In this document: positions 8,887-17,322 of the stretch, piece by piece | Layout of the letters: every line of letters starts with the position of its first letter | Numbering within the stretch: the first letter of the stretch is position 1 | The notes under the pieces: generated by a model | Told to the model about the DNA's origin: nothing | Database searches by the model: none | Seen by the model: the letters and a program-made list of their open reading frames with translations, nothing else | NCBI GenBank assembly: GCA_030529425.1 | Contig: JAUMWX010000001.1 | Location: 1 to 64,000, forward strand | DNA from: Tissierellia bacterium | Lineage (GTDB): Bacteria > Bacillota > Clostridia > Tissierellales > Peptoniphilaceae | Length of the DNA stretch: 64,000 bases | Direction of reading: 5' to 3' | Position numbers and translations under genes: made by a program

Positions 8887-9471
8887 TTATAGTACCTCAG
8901 TGTATTTTCTGATCTCATCTTCAATGCCGAGAATCCTGCTATACTTAATAAGATTTCTGATGTTCTTATCTTTGCTGTTAAAGTATCCGGTCATTGCATC
9001 TATAAATATCTGCTTATCAACAGACTTCCTTTCCGAAACAATATCACAAATACATCTTTCCATGTTATAGCATTTAACAGAAGAGCCAAGCGGTGTTTTT
9101 ATCTTAATAGCTCCTAAATGGAAAAAATCTCTTTTTACATAATGCACTTTGATGTTTGGGAATTTCCGCTTGATATGCCCTGCATTATACCCTTGTGGTA
9201 CGCTGATATGAAAAACATTAGGTGTTCTGTCACTGAATCCAAGAAGATATAAAGCTGTATGGAAAGAAAAGACCACTTTCTCATTGTTGAGTGATATAGC
9301 GGCAAAATCATCATCTACGGCATCTTTTTTCTTATAGACGCCATTTTTAACCCGCTCCAGCTCACCTTTTTGGACAAGTAAAGCTAAGGTATGTCTTTTG
9401 ATACCTATCTCTTCCGCCTGTTTATTTGTAATAATATTGCTTTCTAAAAAGTATTTTTCTAAAGCATTCAT
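8887..9471 (-). CDS. abiEi: AbiEi-type antitoxin and autorepressor
   Basis: A 194-residue protein with an N-terminal winged helix-turn-helix (IITNKQAEEIGIKRHTLALL, ~13-32; then VKNGVYKK) and the C-terminal AbiEi region (SFHTALYLLGFSDRTP; DFFHLGAIKIKTPLGSSVKC). AbiEi neutralises AbiEii and represses the operon by binding inverted repeats in the promoter; a large palindrome sits just upstream here (9481-9532). Ribosome site AAGGTGATGGG. The gene is complete and first in the two-gene operon. Confidence 0.9.
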   Translation of the reverse strand: MNALEKYFLESNIITNKQAEEIGIKRHTLALLVQKGELERVKNGVYKKKDAVDDDFAAISLNNEKVVFSFHTALYLLGFSDRTPNVFHISVPQGYNAGHIKRKFPNIKVHYVKRDFFHLGAIKIKTPLGSSVKCYNMERCICDIVSERKSVDKQIFIDAMTGYFNSKDKNIRNLIKYSRILGIEDEIRKYTEVL

Positions 9472-9480
9472 CCCATCACC

Positions 9481-9532
9481 TTCTTTACATTTACACTTTA
9501 ATTATAGATAATTAAAGTGTATTTGTAAAGAA
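9481..9532. promoter_or_regulatory. 52-bp palindromic operator of the abiE operon
   Basis: The core ACACTTTAATTAT-AG-ATAATTAAAGTGT (9493-9520) is a perfect 13-bp inverted repeat. It extends through TTCTTTACAT... and ...TTTGTAAAGAA to 25 bp per arm with two mismatches. It lies 10-60 bp upstream of the antitoxin start and so covers the promoter and probable 5' end. AbiEi proteins are known to bind inverted repeats cooperatively; that this is their site is inferred from position. Confidence 0.75.
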
Positions 9533-9606
9533 GGCATATCTACCAGTGCATTCTTAATGAAAAAGAGATAACATTTCTGCTATCTCTAATTTCTAAAATC
9601 ATATTT

Positions 9607-10685
9607 TCAGTTTTTGCTTATCACTTTTTTTGTAGCATTTATTTTACTATCAGCATAAAGCACTACATCTTTTATAACTAATTTTTTTACAGCTGAAATT
9701 ATAGTACTCATCACTTTATACTCAACAACACCATCTTTTATTGGAAGGATAACTTTATCATTTTGTATTTTTTTGTTACTAATACTATCTCCCCAACTAT
9801 ATTTATGACCTAAACTTTTTCTAATACAAACAGCTGATTAATTTTATCCGCTTTATCGTCTTCTTTTAAATATAAAGCTATGTTATGGCTGTCATTAGAG
9901 AAAAAATCATTTTCTTGATAAGATACAACAAATGTTTTACCATCAATAAAAATACAATTACCTTTGTCTTTCAGTCCTTCTTTATATTCTATATAACTTG
10001 ATACTGAATTATTATCAGCACTAGCACACAAATATAGGGTATTGCCGCTATTAGGTGCTATTTCATTAGAAAGTATATTTTTTGTATTTTTAACATTAAA
10101 TATTCCTTCTTGCCCAGTTATATCTTTTTCTTCCCATTGCACTAAATCAAACTTTTCTAACGCTTCTTTCTCCTCGCTAGACAATTCATAATTGTCTAGA
10201 CCGCTTACCGTTAGGTAAGCGGCGAGTTCGCTTATATAAGCGCCATAAATTCAAAATCTATTTTGCGGTCTTTTGTTGGGAGCTGGATATACGCATTTGA
10301 AAAAGTAGTATCTACATCTCTAACCAAAACATTCAATAATCTTTTTTTTGCTTATTTAATAGAGTGGTGAAGTATAGTATGGAGTTGCCATCTAACTCTA
10401 TTTTAGGAACGATTTTTCCTGTAAAAAAAGTCCATCTGTGGCAAATCCAAACTCCAAGTACCCTTTTCATTAATATTATCTTGATTTACATATCCTGTTT
10501 TTCTCAAAACACCCTGATTAAATGATGTTCTAGTAACATAATCATATTCTTCTCCATTCACTAATTTATCTGTATTAAAACTTGATGTAGTTAAAATTTC
10601 AAATAAATCTCCAATTCTATACTCGCCCCACTGAACATTTTGGAGTTTTCCGTTCAGTGAGGCATCTATTTTTTTAGGCGTTCAT
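9607..10685 (-). pseudogene. Restriction-modification specificity subunit (S-like), several frameshifts
   Basis: Pieces in different frames reassemble into an S-like (BcgI/type I) subunit. A first target-recognition part reads LNGKLQNVQWGEYRIGDLFE, TRTSFNQGVLRKTGYV. The middle has YIQLPTKDRKIDFEFMA and ISELAAYLTVSGLDNYELSS. The intact stretch 9810-10184 starts SSEEKEALEKFDLVQWEEKD, and the end reads RKSLGHKYSWGDSISNKKIQ then IKDGVVEYKVM. Frame changes occur near 10380, 10240 and 9815. It normally works with the methylase encoded just upstream; both are dead. Confidence 0.7.
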
Positions 10686-11665
10686 TCTTCTTATCTGTGT
10701 TTTTGAGAATATTAGATACTTCCCAAGCAAGATAATCAGCCACAGTTTTCTTAAAATCCTCAAGAATAGGTCTTGTATATACCGGTGCTGATTGATTCCA
10801 GTCTGCTCCGTTTTCCGGATCAATATTTCCTTCAAAATATTCTTTTTCCGTAAAAAAATTTAGCTTACTCTTGCCAAAGCGTACAAGATCTACTACTTAT
10901 TGATACCTTTCTTTTGCTCTATCTGTATCTCTAAGATTTACACTTGCCTTTTTCCTGTTTGTCCTTGTATAACCATCGTTTGAAAAGTCTATAAACTTAA
11001 CAACTTCGTCTTTTTGATGTACTTCTCCCACTTGGTGAATTTTATGCATCATTGACTGGTGCACCAGCTACTTAACAACTTCGTCTTTTTGATGTACTTC
11101 TCCCACTCTAAATACATACACATTTGTTTGTACGCTTGATTTTCCAACAAATAAATCTATCGGCATTTTAATACTTGCAAGTAGTGTATTTTTTTCAACT
11201 ATCTTCTTGTTAAGTTCTTTTGCTTTCCCACTACCTGCTGAATTTTGAATGATAATAGCTGCATAACCTTTATTCATCATAGAAAGAGCTTTTTCAACAA
11301 AAATCATTCCGTTGCCTTCGGCTGAATATGGTGGATTAAGCACAAATGCAGTTGCCGGGAACTTATCGCCTGTTTTCCCAAAACCATATTTACCATCAAA
11401 ATCCGTTAGGGAGTCTTTGTTTAAGATGTTTGAGCTACCATCTCCCATAAGTATCATATTAAGAATTGCAAGCATATAGATGTTGGATAATACTTCTAAT
11501 CCTAAAAGCTTTTCTGCTTTTATTTTTAACTGTTTTTGTTCTAATTCAAAGGGAGATGTTATTTTTGCTTTAGCATCTATAATCATCTCGTTCATTGCAG
11601 CAACCAATAGCCCCCCGCGCTACCCGTTGCAAAGTACCAAACATAACTATCCTTATCTATTCTAA
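10666..11665 (-). pseudogene. DNA N6-adenine methylase (HsdM/BcgIA-like), truncated and disrupted
   Basis: Begins mid-gene with RIDKDSYVWYFATGSAG, then a two-base excess in a G run near 11616 shifts the frame. The 11068-11607 stretch holds the catalytic motif LNPPYSAEG and motifs around IIIQNSAGSGKAKELNKK. A 37-nt insertion flanked by a 38-bp duplication (10995-11107) introduces a stop. The frame resumes with IDFSNDGYTRTNRKKASVNL, is broken by an in-frame TAA near 10900, and ends ADYLAWEVSNILKN at 10666. The N-terminal half is missing, replaced at 11665 by the stub of another gene. Confidence 0.75.
10995..11107. repeat. 38-bp direct repeat flanking a 37-nt insert
   Basis: The 38-bp sequence beginning ACTTAACAACTTCGTC occurs at 10995-11032 and again at 11070-11107. 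Between them are 37 nt with no counterpart in the methylase frame, containing the 12-bp palindrome CTGGTGCACCAG. The layout resembles an insertion with a long target duplication, or a templated repair event. It stops the methylase after DEVVK. Confidence 0.8.
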
Positions 11666-11734
11666 ACCGTTTTCATGTAATATTTGTTCAATGAATCTTA
11701 TAGTTTCTTCTGGATTTTTATCTTTTCTACTCAT
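11657..11734 (-). pseudogene. Start of a gene downstream of the ABC-2 exporter, possibly YcaO-like
   Basis: Twelve bases past the last permease gene, with ribosome site GAGG, the minus strand encodes MSRKDKNPEETIRFIEQILH then ENGLE and a stop. The point where it runs into methylase sequence is near 11665, so the gene was cut after ~23 codons. The phrase KNPEETIxFIxxILxxNG resembles the N-terminus of YcaO-like cyclodehydratases, which occur next to such exporters in RiPP clusters; the piece is too short to be sure. Confidence 0.35.
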
Positions 11735-11745
11735 TTTCGATTCCT

Positions 11746-12543
11746 CTATCTATAATAAAACTTTAAAGATTTTTTAAAATATTTAATTGATGCAATAAAG
11801 AAAAATAGTGTTACAAATACCGATACTAACAATGTTACTATCATACTCATTCCTGGTATATAGCAGCTATTAGTCAAAATACTTGACGGAAAATTATAAA
11901 TTGTAATTGCAGGAATTAAAAAAACAAAAGCTAAACGAAGTATATTCGGATAAATTGAAAATGGATTTTTACCAATTTCCATCATTGTCCAAAACATCTT
12001 TATTAATCCTTGAATTCTAACAAATCTCAATGAAAAAGTAACCATAATGAAAAACACACTAAAAAGTATCAAAACCCCACATAAAATAAGAACTATATAA
12101 CTAATAATATTCATAAATTGAATCTTAAAATTTGCAGCAAAAACCGTATAAATCAAGAAACAAGTACCAAAAAAGGTTCCCGCAAATAGTCCAGTATTAA
12201 ACTGCCTAACTGATATCATAAAAACTGGGTTTACTGGTTTAGTTAGTATGAAATCCAAATCATAATTTTTAACCTTCATGGGGATTCTTATCAAATTAAA
12301 GAAAAATACACCTCCAAAAATAGAGTCAATTATCCAAACAGTTGCTAATAATATATATATTTGATATCTACTCCAACCAGAAATATCTTCTATTCCTGCA
12401 TTATAAAGAAAATAAAAGAACAGAACATTTGAAACATATCCCAAAACCACAGTGAACATATTGACCACAAAATTAAACCGATACATTGAATCTCTTCTAA
12501 AACTATTTTTAACAAAATTTAAATATAATCTAATATATTTCAT
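11746..12543 (-). CDS. ABC-2 family transporter permease (second)
   Basis: A 265-residue membrane protein with six hydrophobic segments, related to COG3694 permeases: the cytoplasmic N-terminus RLYLNFVKNSFRRDSMYRFN and the central KVKNYDLDFILTKPVNPVF segment (residues ~90-108) are typical. With the neighbouring permease and ATPase it forms a heterodimeric exporter of unknown cargo, possibly a peptide or antibiotic. It is the third gene of the operon, 9 bp after the other permease. Complete. Confidence 0.85.
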   Translation of the reverse strand: MKYIRLYLNFVKNSFRRDSMYRFNFVVNMFTVVLGYVSNVLFFYFLYNAGIEDISGWSRYQIYILLATVWIIDSIFGGVFFFNLIRIPMKVKNYDLDFILTKPVNPVFMISVRQFNTGLFAGTFFGTCFLIYTVFAANFKIQFMNIISYIVLILCGVLILFSVFFIMVTFSLRFVRIQGLIKMFWTMMEIGKNPFSIYPNILRLAFVFLIPAITIYNFPSSILTNSCYIPGMSMIVTLLVSVFVTLFFFIASIKYFKKSLKFYYR

Positions 12544-12552
12544 TTTCTCCTC

Positions 12553-13347
12553 CTATGAACCATAGCCGGAATATTTTTTGAAAGCCTTTTTCTTTATCAG
12601 AAGAAGCATCCCCCACAAGAATAAACACCAAAATAATTGAATACATAGCGATTGAAGAATTTCATTCAAATCCATATTACCCATATAAATATTAACTGGC
12701 ACGAAAAGCATATATTTAAAAGGTAAAAATGATAAAATAGTAAATATATTTTTAGGCAGAATTGATAATGGAATTAGTTTTCCATCTAAAAAATTCTCAA
12801 TATTTTTCCAAAGATCTAATAAGCCAGATAACTCTTCAATCCAAGTTGTTAAGAGTCCCAAAATACAACCCAAAAAATATTTCAACATAAATGCAAAAAA
12901 AACGGAAATCATTACAAATGGGATATATTCAATTTTCCAAAATAAAGAATCACGAAGAATATAACATAGTATTCCATATGGTATAATAATATTAAGAAAA
13001 TAAATTATTTTTTCTGCACCATATAACATAAAATCTAATTTAAAAAAGTTAATAGGTTTGAGCAAATGATTATGTATACTTCCGTCCTCAATCATAGTCG
13101 ATAATTTAATGGTATTATCCCTAGAGTCTAATAAAACTGACAAAAGTGAAACAATAATATAATAAGTAATCATCTGTTTAAATGAATAGCCACCCAAATC
13201 TTTTATATTGTTACCATATATAGCTTTCCATAGCATTAAATATATTACTATCGAAACACAACCAAACATAAAATTCATATAAACATTACTTCTGTATGCT
13301 ACAAACTCTTTAAATTTCAGCTTAAACACAGCTTTTTTTATACTCAT
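12553..13347 (-). CDS. ABC-2 family transporter permease (first)
   Basis: A 264-residue membrane protein with about six helices and the ABC-2 phrase MIEDGSIHNHLLKPINFF (~86-103), matching COG4587-type permeases. It overlaps the stop of the ATPase gene by four bases, so translation is coupled, and is followed 9 bp later by its partner permease. The trio ATPase-permease-permease is a standard Firmicute exporter arrangement. The substrate is unknown. Confidence 0.85.
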   Translation of the reverse strand: MSIKKAVFKLKFKEFVAYRSNVYMNFMFGCVSIVIYLMLWKAIYGNNIKDLGGYSFKQMITYYIIVSLLSVLLDSRDNTIKLSTMIEDGSIHNHLLKPINFFKLDFMLYGAEKIIYFLNIIIPYGILCYILRDSLFWKIEYIPFVMISVFFAFMLKYFLGCILGLLTTWIEELSGLLDLWKNIENFLDGKLIPLSILPKNIFTILSFLPFKYMLFVPVNIYMGNMDLNEILQSLCIQLFWCLFLWGMLLLIKKKAFKKYSGYGS

Positions 13348-14135
13348 TCTTCTATTTCCCCCTCAAGCAAGGTCGCAATTATATCTTCAAAGTCATCTCC
13401 AGTCTTATACTCCTTTAAATTTTCAATAAGTCCATCATATATAATAGATCCATGATTAATAATAATTACTCGATCGCATAATTCTTCAACATCTTTCATA
13501 TTATGACTTGTAATTATCATGGTCGAATTACTTTTTTTATTATACTCATTAATAAACTCTCTAAGCTTCTTTTGCGAAATAATATCTAACCCCAATGTTG
13601 GCTCATCCAGTAATAGAATCGAAGGTTGATGTAGCAAAACCAAAATCAACTCCATTTTCATTCTTTCACCTAGTGATAACTTTCTCACTGGAGTTTGTAG
13701 AAGATTTTTTACATCTAAAATCATTGATAGTTCATTTACTCTTTTTTCAATTTCTTTTAATTCCAATCCATAAATAGTTCCTTCCAAAACAAAAGAATCA
13801 TAAGCTGAAATATCCCACCATAGTTGACTTCTATTACCCATTATTAATCCAATTTTTTTTAAATACGCAGTTTCCAATTTTTTCGGTTCAAATCCTTCTA
13901 CTTCTATTTTTCCATCAGTAGGATGAATTAATCCTGCCAACATTTTTAGTGTTGTAGTTTTTCCAGCTCCATTTAATCCGATTAATCCAACCCTTTCTCC
14001 ATTATTAATTGTAAAATTAATATGATTAACCGCTTTTATGTACCTATAATTATTTTTAAACAGATTAGCAAAAACACCTTTTTTAGATTGGTCTCTCACT
14101 ATATAAACCTTTGAAACAGCCTCAACTTTTAACAT
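13344..14135 (-). CDS. ABC transporter ATP-binding protein (ABC-2 exporter)
   Basis: A 263-residue ATPase of the COG4586 type: Walker A GLNGAGKTTTL (~56-66), a Q-loop-region motif MGNRSQLWWD (~103-112), signature LSLGERMK (~155-162) and Walker B ILLLDEPTLGLD (~174-185), then the switch His in ITSHNM. First gene of the exporter operon. It drives the two ABC-2 permeases encoded downstream. Complete, unlike most neighbours, so the exporter may still work even though what it exported is no longer encoded nearby. Confidence 0.9.
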   Translation of the reverse strand: MLKVEAVSKVYIVRDQSKKGVFANLFKNNYRYIKAVNHINFTINNGERVGLIGLNGAGKTTTLKMLAGLIHPTDGKIEVEGFEPKKLETAYLKKIGLIMGNRSQLWWDISAYDSFVLEGTIYGLELKEIEKRVNELSMILDVKNLLQTPVRKLSLGERMKMELILVLLHQPSILLLDEPTLGLDIISQKKLREFINEYNKKSNSTMIITSHNMKDVEELCDRVIIINHGSIIYDGLIENLKEYKTGDDFEDIIATLLEGEIEE

Positions 14136-14688
14136 ATTTATTATTATCCTTCCCGCTTAATATGCCATCTGTATTATAAAAAGTAACTGGCTAAAAGATA
14201 CAAGATTGCAAGTATAATTCTCTTAACAATTCCCCATATAATACGCATCTACTTTTCATTTTTCTAAAATATACAGTATCATAAATATCCTATTATCTTC
14301 CATCATCCTAATATCTTGCTTTTATTATACCATAACAACTTGACATGTTTTGTTATATTATAAAATTTCCTCAATTCCGCTGACATTACTTATCTCATTT
14401 GATATAATAAGAGCATACAATTAAAACTTAGTTAATGCCTGATATACAATCATTCTTTTGTAGGCTCACGAGTTATACAGGTAATCAATAAATGAACCTA
14501 ACCAACCGAAAAGATGAAAGGTAATGGAATGAGGGCGGAGTCTACGAAATGAGTAATTCCTAAGTTGGAAACCCAGCAAGCATAAAAAACAATCCCATTT
14601 CACCCCTAATATCTATTATTTTATCATAGATGATTAAGTTCATTTTTAAGAACTATGCTTAAAGCTGTTCTTATACTATTAGTATATG
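14136..14688. other. Long non-coding stretch upstream of the exporter and oriT B
   Basis: No protein-coding gene is convincing in either strand. It carries the leader of the exporter operon (a TATAAT at about 14323-14328 on the minus strand with no good -35), and an ordered set of inverted repeats at 14437-14568 annotated separately as a candidate RNA. The remainder is AT-rich without visible repeats. Confidence 0.5.
14437..14580 (+). ncRNA. Unassigned structured element, candidate RNA
   Basis: This block is visibly more GC-rich and ordered than its surroundings but has stops in all frames. Stem 1: GCC...TACAA (14437-14449) with TTGTAGGC (14458-14465). Nested stems: CCAAC (14502-14506) with GTTGG (14564-14568), enclosing GGAAT (14526-14530) with ATTCC (14556-14560). 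Phrases such as CCTAACCAACCGAAAAG resemble group II intron or transposon-associated (omega-type) RNAs, but I cannot assign a class. No TnpB or reverse transcriptase gene is adjacent. Strand is a guess from reading the stems. Confidence 0.3.
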
Positions 14689-14800
14689 AGCAAGCACAGT
14701 AAGTGTACGGACACTTACGAAAAAATTGATGAAGCAGCCCTCTGGGATCTGCTTCTTTTTTTATCAATTTTTAGCTTGTTAGGGAGAACCCTAAGACCCC
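14689..14800 (+). other. oriT-like site B, adjacent to mobC
   Basis: AGCAAGCACAGTAAGTGT is followed by the perfect 8-bp inverted repeat GTAAGTGT-ACGG-ACACTTAC (14699-14718). Then comes a long hairpin with arms AAAAATTGAT/ATCAATTTTT (to 14772) and a conserved tail CTTGTTAGGGAGAACCC...AAGACCCC. It lies 28 bp before mobC and the relaxase, the normal place for a transfer origin. Nicking position is not determined; the TAAGTGT hairpin edge is reminiscent of oriT sites of MobP-type relaxases. Confidence 0.65.
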
Positions 14801-14827
14801 AAAATACACCTAAAGGAGGAAATACCT

Positions 14828-15178
14828 ATGGCAAATAGAATACGAAATGAAAGACTTGAAATTAAACTAACTGAAGAAGAAAAAGCTCTTTTTGAGGAGA
14901 AAAGAAAACTTGCAAAGTGCAGAAATATGAGCCATTTTATTCGCAAGTGCGTTTTAGAAAAGGAAATTTATCAAGTAGATTTAGAACCTTTCAGAGATTT
15001 ACAAGGTTTACTTTCCAACGCCACAAACAACATCAATCAGATTGCAAAGCGATTTAATTCGACAGGTGTAATCTACAAAGAGGACATCGGTGATATAAAA
15101 AATGAGATTGAACACTTCTCAAAAGAGCTATGGCAAATTCATTCCCTGCTGCTTAACAGGACTTCGGGAGGTGATTAG
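14828..15178 (+). CDS. mobC: Relaxosome accessory protein MobC
   Basis: A 116-residue protein with an N-terminal ribbon-helix-helix region (RLEIKLTEEEKALFEEKRKL) and the MobC hallmark LLSNATNNINQIAKR (~64-78). MobC binds oriT DNA and helps the relaxase open and nick it. It follows oriT-like site B (ribosome site AAAGGAGG) and stops 6 bp before the relaxase start. A second, more distant MobC is at 23948-24289 on the other strand. Intact, though its relaxase is broken. Confidence 0.85.
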   Translation: MANRIRNERLEIKLTEEEKALFEEKRKLAKCRNMSHFIRKCVLEKEIYQVDLEPFRDLQGLLSNATNNINQIAKRFNSTGVIYKEDIGDIKNEIEHFSKELWQIHSLLLNRTSGGD

Positions 15179-15521
15179 TTTTTTATGGCGATCACAAAAA
15201 TACACCCTATAAAATCGACTCTTAATCTTGCTATTGATTACATTGTAAATGAAGATAAAACAGACGAACAGATTTTAGTCAGTACGCATAAATGCCATCA
15301 GGAAACTGCTCATACACAATTTTTAAGGACACGAAATGATGCAGAAACAAAGGGTACTGTCCTTGCAAGACATCTTATTCAATCCTTTTTACCGGGAGAA
15401 ACTACGCCTGAAATGGCACATCGAATCGGTATGGAGCTGTGCAAAAAGATATTAAAAGATGAATACGAGTTCGTCTTATCTACCCACATAGACAAAGGGC
15501 ATATCCATAATCATATCATCT

Positions 15522-16766
15522 GTGCGTCCATAAGGTACGAAGTAAATCCATTTTAGCAAAATGGTAGAATAGTAGTTTTAATATCTAGGGTCAATAACTA
15601 ACTTAGAGGAAAAATCCAAAGAGGACAATAGCACGTTATTAAAGTCATAAGTTGGATAGATATCATTCCACGACTGAATGGCGAGACCTAAAGTTGATAT
15701 GAGGATAAAATCTAAACTGATTGAATGCCAGTCCGAGGAACATTTGTGGGGGTCATAACGAAAGATATCTATATACGTTATGTTGAGTGTACCTATGTAG
15801 CGAAGATTAATGCATTAGGCAAAACTTTACACTCAATCCGCTTGCATAAGCATGAAAGGACGAAAAGCATATCCGACAATCAACGCTTGCTTTTTACTTC
15901 GATACTAAATGGAGATTACCTAAGTCAGAAAGCGAAAAAAATGCTATGGTTTTAAGAACCTGAATATCTGATATGGTAACGGAGCCTTCGTAGTAATCTG
16001 AGAGAGATAATTACTCTTACATGGTGAAGGAAGGCAGTTTATTCATTCAATTCAGAGGAAAGGAAGGTGCGAGAGGCACTATGAGAAATCCCAACAATGT
16101 ATTGATTAGTTTGAGAAAACATTCAAAAGAAGAAAACTACACTTACAAAAGATTGTATCGTAACCTTTACAATACAGACCTATTCTTGCAAGCATACCAA
16201 AATATTTATGCTAACACAGGAAATATGACTAAAGGTGTAGATGGAATATAGTCTGTATAAAACATTGGCTTGCAAATATAGGACAAAGGTAACGGATATT
16301 ATAACTAGATACCGCACTGATAAAGATTTTGGTATAAGTTATACAGATAAAAATGGTAGTAACAAAACTCGTCTACTTTGGAAAGACAGCTTGGCTAGAA
16401 AAGAATTTCCTCAATGTGATAATGCTGATGTGATTCATAAGCAAAAATTCTATCTTAGGAAACCAACGCTAGGTTTAAGATTAAAAAATAATAAGTGTGA
16501 ATGGTGCGGGAAAGAAACTAATAATCTAAAAGTGTATCAAGTAAAAAAGCTTAAAGACTTAACTGATGAATATGCTTGGCATGTTTTTATGAAAAGCATT
16601 AATAGAAAAACTCTAGTAATTTGTAACGAATGTTTTGAAAAAATTAATAACTCAAATGAAGAATAAATGGAAAGCCGTATACATCGAGAGGTGTACGTAC
16701 GGTTTGGGGGCGAGTATCTAAAAACCTACATTAGAAATAATGCAAGGCGTTGGATACTTAGCCTAC
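15522..16766 (+). mobile_element. Group II intron with deleted reverse transcriptase
   Basis: The 5' end GTGCG (15522) follows exon sequence CATATCATCT, and the 3' end CCTAC (16766) precedes TCAACAATG; joining them restores the relaxase frame exactly. Domain V is visible at ~16671-16705 (AGCCGTATACATCGAGAGG with pairing TGTACGTACGG), followed by a domain VI-like stem. The intron is only 1,245 nt because the encoded protein has lost its RT core (16081-16666). Self-splicing may remain possible; retromobility would need protein supplied in trans. Confidence 0.8.
16081..16666 (+). pseudogene. ltrA: Group II intron-encoded protein, internal deletion of RT domain
   Basis: Starts MRNPNNVLISLRKHSKEE and continues to NIYANTGNMTKGVDG (16081-16248), the RT-0 region of LtrA-type proteins. 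It then jumps directly, with a frame change at ~16248, to the C-terminal part: YSLYKTLACKYRTKVTDI (domain X), the DNA-binding region, and an HNH-type zinc pair (CEWCGKE...VICNECFEKI) ending at 16666. Roughly 350-400 residues, including all catalytic RT blocks with the YADD motif, are gone. A full-length protein is ~600 residues. Confidence 0.8.
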
Positions 16767-17055
16767 TCAACAATGTAAATATGGTTACCGGCAAGTGCTA
16801 CCAGTCTAATAAAAAAAGCTACCATAAAATACGTTATCAAAGCGATAAGCTATGCAAAGAAAATAACCTATCCGTCATTGATGAATTTTACGAAAGCTAT
16901 AAGAAAAAGTATAAGACTAACGGTAAGTCTTGGTATGAAAACGAACAGGCAAAGAAAGGTACTTCTTGGAAAAGCAGACTTCAGTTTGATATTGATCGTC
17001 TTATAAAACAATCAAAAGATTGGGATGAATTTCTAAAGAAGATGGCGGAGCTTAG

Positions 17056-17322
17056 TTATGAAATAAAGCACGGAAAACATATAGCCTTTCCTGTGAGTAT
17101 ATCCACCGGATAAATACTCGGAATAAAACTCATGGTATTAAGCTCTAATATCCCTTGAAAGATTTTGTCAATAATATCACCACCTACATAAGCTCTCACA
17201 TGATGGGCAAAGATGTTTCCTAAATAGAAAAATGCAAGATAGAGAATGTTCTGCTTTACAAACTTTGCCTTATCTTGCACCTGAAATAAGCCTTTGATGT
17301 CTTTTAATATCTTAGCTATCAT
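17056..17322 (-). pseudogene. N-terminal stub of a VirD4/TraG coupling protein
   Basis: Residues from the ATG at 17322 read MIAKILKDIKGLFQVQDKAK then a membrane segment NILYLAFFYLGNIFAHHVRA and a second one, SFIPSIYPVDILTG. This is the membrane anchor of the VirD4-like coupling ATPase of Tn1549-type conjugation modules. Homology ends near 17088, where the frame runs into antisense relaxase sequence; the ~500-residue ATPase part is missing. It overlaps the stop of the preceding PcfB-like gene by four bases, as in intact modules. Confidence 0.65.

Larger units (their letters stand above)
15185..17087 (+). pseudogene. Relaxase/mobilization nuclease, intron-split and C-terminally truncated
   Basis: Exon 1 (15185-15521) encodes MAITKIHPIKSTLNLAIDYI and the metal-binding motif THIDKGHIHNHII. 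Removing the 15522-16766 intron joins it in frame to exon 2 (16767 on), giving HIIFNNVNMVTGKCYQSNKK, then SKDWDEFLKKMAEL and IKHGKHIAF near 17087. There the relaxase reading ends and sequence from a minus-strand VirD4 gene begins, so roughly the last half of the protein is missing. Family: MobP-like relaxase of Tn1549-type elements. Splicing would restore the nuclease core but not the lost C-terminus. Confidence 0.8.

Noticed and set aside
8333..9070. 245-codon plus-strand open frame opposite abiE genes
   Set aside because: It is antisense to two intact, well-recognised genes and shows low-complexity S/I/F composition.
14300..14360. Plus-strand TTGACA promoter near 14341
   Set aside because: No -10 box at proper spacing and no plus-strand gene until mobC, which lies beyond the structured block.
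15725..15955. 76-codon frame MPVRGTFVGVITKDIYIRYV inside the group II intron
   Set aside because: It lies in the structural RNA domains upstream of the LtrA start and has no protein family features.
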